Source of the DNA: Bacteroides salyersiae WAL 10018 = DSM 18765 = JCM 12988
Lineage (GTDB): Bacteria > Bacteroidota > Bacteroidia > Bacteroidales > Bacteroidaceae
Assembly: GCF_000381365.1 (NCBI RefSeq)
Contig: NZ_KB905467.1
Span: 737,604-801,603 of the forward strand
DNA: 64,000 bases
Direction of reading: 5' to 3'
The notes under the pieces were generated by a model. It did not search any database and was not told the DNA's origin. It saw nothing but the letters and a program-made list of their open reading frames with translations. Of the stretch, positions 60,389 through 64,000 are shown piece after piece. Each line of letters opens with the position of its first letter. Position 1 is the stretch's first letter. The position numbers and the translations under genes are program-made.

Positions 60389-62791
60389 TTATTTCCTTTT
60401 TTCTTTCTGCTTTTCTCCATATCCATATCCATAACCATATCTTTTTCCGTAGCCATATTTATTCCCGTATCCATAATAATAACTGTGCTTTTTCTTTTTC
60501 ATATCGATTCCGTTGATGACAATGGCCATTTCGGGTAACTTGTTTTCTTTTTTCAATTCATTGATCAATCCGAAATCGCTTTTATAAGAATAGTCGGCAC
60601 GGCAGACATATACGGTGGCATTAGCAACGCGTGACATAATAAGGGTGTCGGTCACCATACCCACCGGGGCGGTATCCAATATCACATAATCAAATTCTTG
60701 AGATAGTTGTGTGATGGCTTTGTCCAGTGATGGGCGAGCCAATAACTCGGCAGGATTCGGAGGAACACTTCCGGAAGGCAGTATCTGCAAATTACTGCTG
60801 GCCTGGGTGGGCAAAAGTAAAGAGTGCAGATCGATACTGTCATCGGTCAGGAAAGAGGTGATACCTTTCAGATGTTTCTGTTCGAGACCGAAATACTCGG
60901 CCAGTTTCGGCTTGCGGATGTCGAGACCCACGATTACCACCCGTTTGCCCAAAAGGGCAAGGCTGACACCGAGATTGCATGAAACGAATGTTTTACCCTC
61001 GCCACTGATAGTGGAAGTGATTAAGATGACATTATTCTCTTTTTTTCCTAAGATGAACTGAAGATTGGTGCGCATACTACGGAATACTTCGGACATCATG
61101 TTGTTTTCGTTCTCTTTTACGACAATGGTTGAGCCGTTCTTCTCTGATTGGTAATCTGTGGGAACATCACAAAGGATAGGAATACGGGTCAGTTTCTCCA
61201 CATCGGCATGACCTTCGATACGGAAACGGAAGAAGTTGACTAATGTAATGGCAACTATCGGTATCAACAGCCCGATAACGATGGCAATCATCCGGACCAG
61301 AGAGTAATTGGGGGCTATGGGGTGGTCGTTGGCTGTGGCGGCGTCTATGATCTTGGCATTGTCTGCCGTAGCTGCCAGAGCGATGGAGTTTTCTTCACGT
61401 TTTTGCAGCAACATCATGTAGAGTCCTGCCTTGATTTCTTGCTGGCGGGCAATACCGGTGAGCGCACGCTCCTGTGTAGGTGCTTGGTCGATGCGGTTGG
61501 AATACTTGCTTGCCTGACGGTCGATATCCTCTTTGGAAATCAGCAAACCTTTATAGACACTGTTGATGGCCGACCTGATGTTGGCACGCATGGCGCTGAG
61601 ATCGCTGTTTTTGCGGATGATCACCGGATTGCTTTCCGATGAAGTACGGAGCAGGCGGTTGCGTTCCAGTATCATTTCATTATACTTGTTGATGAGGGCA
61701 GACAGGCTGACATCGTTTACTCCTACGTTGGAGGGGATTACGGCGTCCTGATTGGCTCGGTTGTCAATATAGTCGCGCAGGTATTCCATCAGGTTGAGTT
61801 GGGTTCCGATATCCATGCGTTTTTTCTCGTATTCGGAACTTTCCTGTACGAAAGTGTTTGCATCACTTATGCTGGTCAGCCCGGCGCTACGTTTGAAGTT
61901 TTCCAGTTCGGCTTCCGTACTCCCCAGTTCGCGGTTGATGATTACGATGCGCTCGTCGATGAACTCAGCCGTTTTGGTCGCTATCAGTTTCTTGTCATTA
62001 TTGGCATCGAGGTTGTATACTTCAATGAGTTTGTTGACAAAATCTTCTCCCCGTTGCTTGTTGGTAGTTTGTATATTGATGTTGGCAATGGAAGTCGTGT
62101 TAGAAGTGCCGGCAATGCTCAGTGCCGCCAAATAAGCTTTTGCCATTTGAAGCGGAGGGGTGATTGTGATATAGATGGTTTCGTCGAATATCGGTTTGGT
62201 ATTGGGACGTAACGACAGTGTCAGTCTGCCTGCCGGGGTATCCAGCAGGATCGGTAGTTGTTGGACGTGGGCTGCGATCTCTTCTCCGCCGATGTTCCCA
62301 CTGATGTCCAGTGTGCTGTCCGGTTGCAGGACGACTTCAAAGTTGAATCCGGTTTTTAGTTTGTTGAGATCGGTAGCGGACATTTCAACGGCTATGGGGC
62401 TGTCCGTATAGAGATCCCGTGATCCGATATGTCCTTTGGTGGTATAAGTGGCATATATCTTCAAAGCGGTCACCGCCTGTTTGATGAGAGATTTTGAGCG
62501 GAGGATCTCCATCTCGTTTTCAATACTTCCGCTTGAAGAAAGGAAGCCCATGTCCTCAAGGGCGAGCATCTCACTGGCACGACTGCCTTTCTTGTCGTCT
62601 TTTATCATGACGGTGGCGCTGACATTGTATACCGGAGTGGCATAACGCAAATAGAACCATGCACCTGCCCAGCAAAGGACGACGGAAAGGATAAACCATT
62701 TCCAGTAGATGAAATAATTGAAAAGGAGATTTCTCAGTTCGTTCTTATTATCGGTTTCTTCAAAGGTATCTTCGGGAATAAACTCTTTCAT
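60389..62791 (-). CDS. wzc: polysaccharide copolymerase/tyrosine autokinase Wzc
   Basis: An 800-aa inner-membrane protein that controls polymer length and export. Two membrane helices (about residues 30-52 and 495-515) flank a periplasmic Wzz domain with coiled coils. The C-terminal BY-kinase has Walker A STISGEGKTFVSCNLG (about 588), Walker A' VIVGLDIRKPKLAEYFG and Walker B YVILDTAPVG. The tail after residue 770 has ten Tyr in a Gly-Tyr rich, Lys/Arg-interrupted stretch, the autophosphorylation cluster. The partner export protein Wza is just upstream. Confidence 0.95.
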   Translation of the reverse strand: MKEFIPEDTFEETDNKNELRNLLFNYFIYWKWFILSVVLCWAGAWFYLRYATPVYNVSATVMIKDDKKGSRASEMLALEDMGFLSSSGSIENEMEILRSKSLIKQAVTALKIYATYTTKGHIGSRDLYTDSPIAVEMSATDLNKLKTGFNFEVVLQPDSTLDISGNIGGEEIAAHVQQLPILLDTPAGRLTLSLRPNTKPIFDETIYITITPPLQMAKAYLAALSIAGTSNTTSIANINIQTTNKQRGEDFVNKLIEVYNLDANNDKKLIATKTAEFIDERIVIINRELGSTEAELENFKRSAGLTSISDANTFVQESSEYEKKRMDIGTQLNLMEYLRDYIDNRANQDAVIPSNVGVNDVSLSALINKYNEMILERNRLLRTSSESNPVIIRKNSDLSAMRANIRSAINSVYKGLLISKEDIDRQASKYSNRIDQAPTQERALTGIARQQEIKAGLYMMLLQKREENSIALAATADNAKIIDAATANDHPIAPNYSLVRMIAIVIGLLIPIVAITLVNFFRFRIEGHADVEKLTRIPILCDVPTDYQSEKNGSTIVVKENENNMMSEVFRSMRTNLQFILGKKENNVILITSTISGEGKTFVSCNLGVSLALLGKRVVIVGLDIRKPKLAEYFGLEQKHLKGITSFLTDDSIDLHSLLLPTQASSNLQILPSGSVPPNPAELLARPSLDKAITQLSQEFDYVILDTAPVGMVTDTLIMSRVANATVYVCRADYSYKSDFGLINELKKENKLPEMAIVINGIDMKKKKHSYYYGYGNKYGYGKRYGYGYGYGEKQKEKRK

Positions 62792-62838
62792 GAATGATGA
62801 TTTATAATTTATAATTTAGATTTATGAAGGGGGTAGGG

Positions 62839-63627
62839 TCATTTGAACAGGGCGACTGCCAGTGACGTTAATGATGTCAGCACCGAAAGGATACTTATCC
62901 ATGGGGTGATGGCACTCATCTCAGAACTTCTTATTTTCGATTTTCTCGGTTCTACATACAGGATGTCGTTCTGTTGCAGATAATAATATGGAGAGGAGAC
63001 GATACCCGGGTCTTTGAGGTCGAGCAGTACAATTTCTTTTCTGCCTTGCTCGTCTTCACGGAGTAGTTTCACGTTATTGCGTTTACCGTAAATGGTCATG
63101 TCACCTGCCATGGCAAGGGCTTCGAAGACATTTACTTTTTCATTGGCTACGGTGAACGTGTTTGGTTTGCCAACTTCACCCAATACGGAAAATTTATAGT
63201 TGACCATGCGTACGTTCACGATGGGTTCTTCTTTCAAAAAGGCTTTCAGACGTTCGCAGATCACTGTTTCGGCTGCTCCTTTGGTGAGTCCTCCGAGGTG
63301 GAGTTTGCCTAAAATGGGAAAATCGATATCCCCGTTGTTATCTACCAGATAAGTTTGTTGTGGCGTATTGCCGGTGCTGCCTGTTGTTGCCGGTGATTGC
63401 AGACTTCCGTTCAGATTGAACGGGGCGGCCAGTTCGGGTTCGGAGCAATGCACGGTAATGGTAAGCAGGTCTTTGGGCAGAATATGGGCATCATACAGGA
63501 AAGGTGGTTGTTCTGTGTATTTCAGGTATTCTCCATCCTGCATGTATGCAATATCTTTTTGGCTGCCGCATGAGCTGAGCAGTAAAAGAATTAGGGTGGG
63601 GAGGAATAGTGATTTAGTTAATTTCAT
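62839..63627 (-). CDS. wza: polysaccharide export lipoprotein (Wza family)
   Basis: A 262-aa outer-membrane export protein. The signal ends in LLLLSSCGSQ with the lipid-anchored Cys at 20. The Poly_export domain starts PKDLLTITVH (about 52), followed by SLBB-like strands with GEVGKPNTFTVANEKVNVFEALAMAGD (about 150). It is shorter than E. coli Wza, as is common in Bacteroidetes, and ends with a hydrophobic helix. It lies 47 bp before wzc and overlaps the gene upstream by 14 bp. Confidence 0.93.
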   Translation of the reverse strand: MKLTKSLFLPTLILLLLSSCGSQKDIAYMQDGEYLKYTEQPPFLYDAHILPKDLLTITVHCSEPELAAPFNLNGSLQSPATTGSTGNTPQQTYLVDNNGDIDFPILGKLHLGGLTKGAAETVICERLKAFLKEEPIVNVRMVNYKFSVLGEVGKPNTFTVANEKVNVFEALAMAGDMTIYGKRNNVKLLREDEQGRKEIVLLDLKDPGIVSSPYYYLQQNDILYVEPRKSKIRSSEMSAITPWISILSVLTSLTSLAVALFK

Positions 63628-64000
63628 AATCGGGTGTTGTTTTTTTATTGTTTTTCTTTTTGAGTTTCAGTCGCACGATATCCGACAGGTATTTCGGGGT
63701 GGAGACAAAGTTACGTTTCCACATTCTGCGGGGTTCTTTGATAAGCCGTCCCAACCATTCCAGTCCCATGGCGATCATCCATTGGGGAGGACGGGGAGTG
63801 GTGCCGCCGTAAAAGCCGAACACAGCTCCAATTCCGGAGATGAGACGGGCTTGGAGCAGATGGCGGTTGGCGGCAATCCACTTTTCTTGTTTTGGGGCTG
63901 TCATGCCGACAAATAATACATCGGGTTTGAATGCGTTTACGGCCGCTATCATCGCGGCTGTTTCTTCTTCAGAAAAACGGTCGCGGTAGGGAGGGCTATA
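63614..64000 (-). CDS. WecG/TagA/CpsF family glycosyltransferase (5' partial)
   Basis: The C-terminal 128 residues of a family that transfers ManNAc-type or related sugars to a lipid-linked acceptor. The frame is open through the right edge of the window. SPPYRDRFSEEE and DVLFVGMTAPKQEKW are the family's signature, followed by GIGAVFGFYGGTTPRPPQWM and EWLGRLIKEPRRMWKR. The start lies outside the window. It is in the same operon as wza and wzc. Confidence 0.92.
   Translation of the reverse strand, partial: YSPPYRDRFSEEETAAMIAAVNAFKPDVLFVGMTAPKQEKWIAANRHLLQARLISGIGAVFGFYGGTTPRPPQWMIAMGLEWLGRLIKEPRRMWKRNFVSTPKYLSDIVRLKLKKKNNKKTTPDYEIN

Noticed and set aside
1..64000. tRNA, rRNA or CRISPR arrays
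   Set aside because: No cloverleaf with a T-loop GTTCRA block, no rRNA motif and no regular repeat-spacer array was found in any spacer; the only tandem arrays are the 21-bp units and degenerate word spacers.

Overview
The window is a piece of a Bacteroides chromosome, most like the B. fragilis / B. thetaiotaomicron group. The evidence is UpxY and UpxZ capsule regulators, tandem fimbrillin/FISUMP lipoproteins, a VirE-like/DUF4248/HU/amidase cassette, a GalE-like threonine dehydrogenase paired with Kbl, DUF4835 and DUF3127 proteins, promoters of the Bacteroides type (TTTG about 20 bp before TAnnTTTG), and few Shine-Dalgarno sequences. The species cannot be fixed from sequence alone.

1-26 kb is a housekeeping region, mostly on the plus strand: lysA (5' end missing), ferritin, the divergent threonine-degradation pair kbl/tdh, murB, an MBL-fold hydrolase, dnaN with a divergent DUF3127 gene, a DnaQ-like exonuclease, coaBC, a PorD-like gene, recN, rlmB, a TPR protein with a degenerate protease domain, ridA, folC, phoH and a CapD/WbpM-type sugar dehydratase. 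Its spacers are rich in repeats: three copies of a ~110-bp palindromic element, a MITE-like element, a composite inverted repeat around seven 21-bp units, an IS-end-like palindrome, and several spacers made of degenerate short words. 25-33 kb (minus strand) holds a dihydroorotate-dehydrogenase-like gene, a YggS-type gene, DUF4494, two paralogous fimbrillin-like lipoproteins and an AAA-ATPase/nuclease-fold protein.

33.2-53.8 kb is one AT-rich capsular polysaccharide operon of 21 minus-strand genes. It runs from a promoter at 53787-53758 to a terminator at 33277-33231. UpxY is first and UpxZ is last, which is unusual. Between them are a Wzx flippase, a nitroreductase-like protein, a pyruvyl transferase, an O-acyltransferase, WecB, glycosyltransferases, two PIG-L deacetylase + acyltransferase modules, a Wzy-like polymerase, a LbH acetyltransferase, a second O-acyltransferase, two YdcF-like proteins and a degenerate CpsB/YwqE-like protein. 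Genes overlap or are a few bases apart throughout. The second O-acyltransferase is split by a run of nine G on the coding strand. Eight G or ten G would each restore a full-length protein, from two different upstream ATGs, so it looks like a phase-variable switch caught in the off state.

53.8-60.3 kb is a mainly plus-strand regulatory cassette: a small frameshifted gene with its own promoter divergent from the capsule promoter, a VirE-like primase/helicase-like protein, DUF4248 (minus), a second AAA-ATPase/nuclease protein (minus), an HU-like protein, a 32-residue 'smalltalk'-like protein and an N-acetylmuramoyl-L-alanine amidase. From 60.4 kb to the end are the last genes of another minus-strand polysaccharide operon: Wzc tyrosine autokinase, Wza export lipoprotein and a WecG/TagA/CpsF glycosyltransferase cut by the window edge. 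The 33-53 kb operon has no visible initiating sugar-phosphate transferase and no Wza/Wzc of its own, so it probably relies on genes elsewhere.
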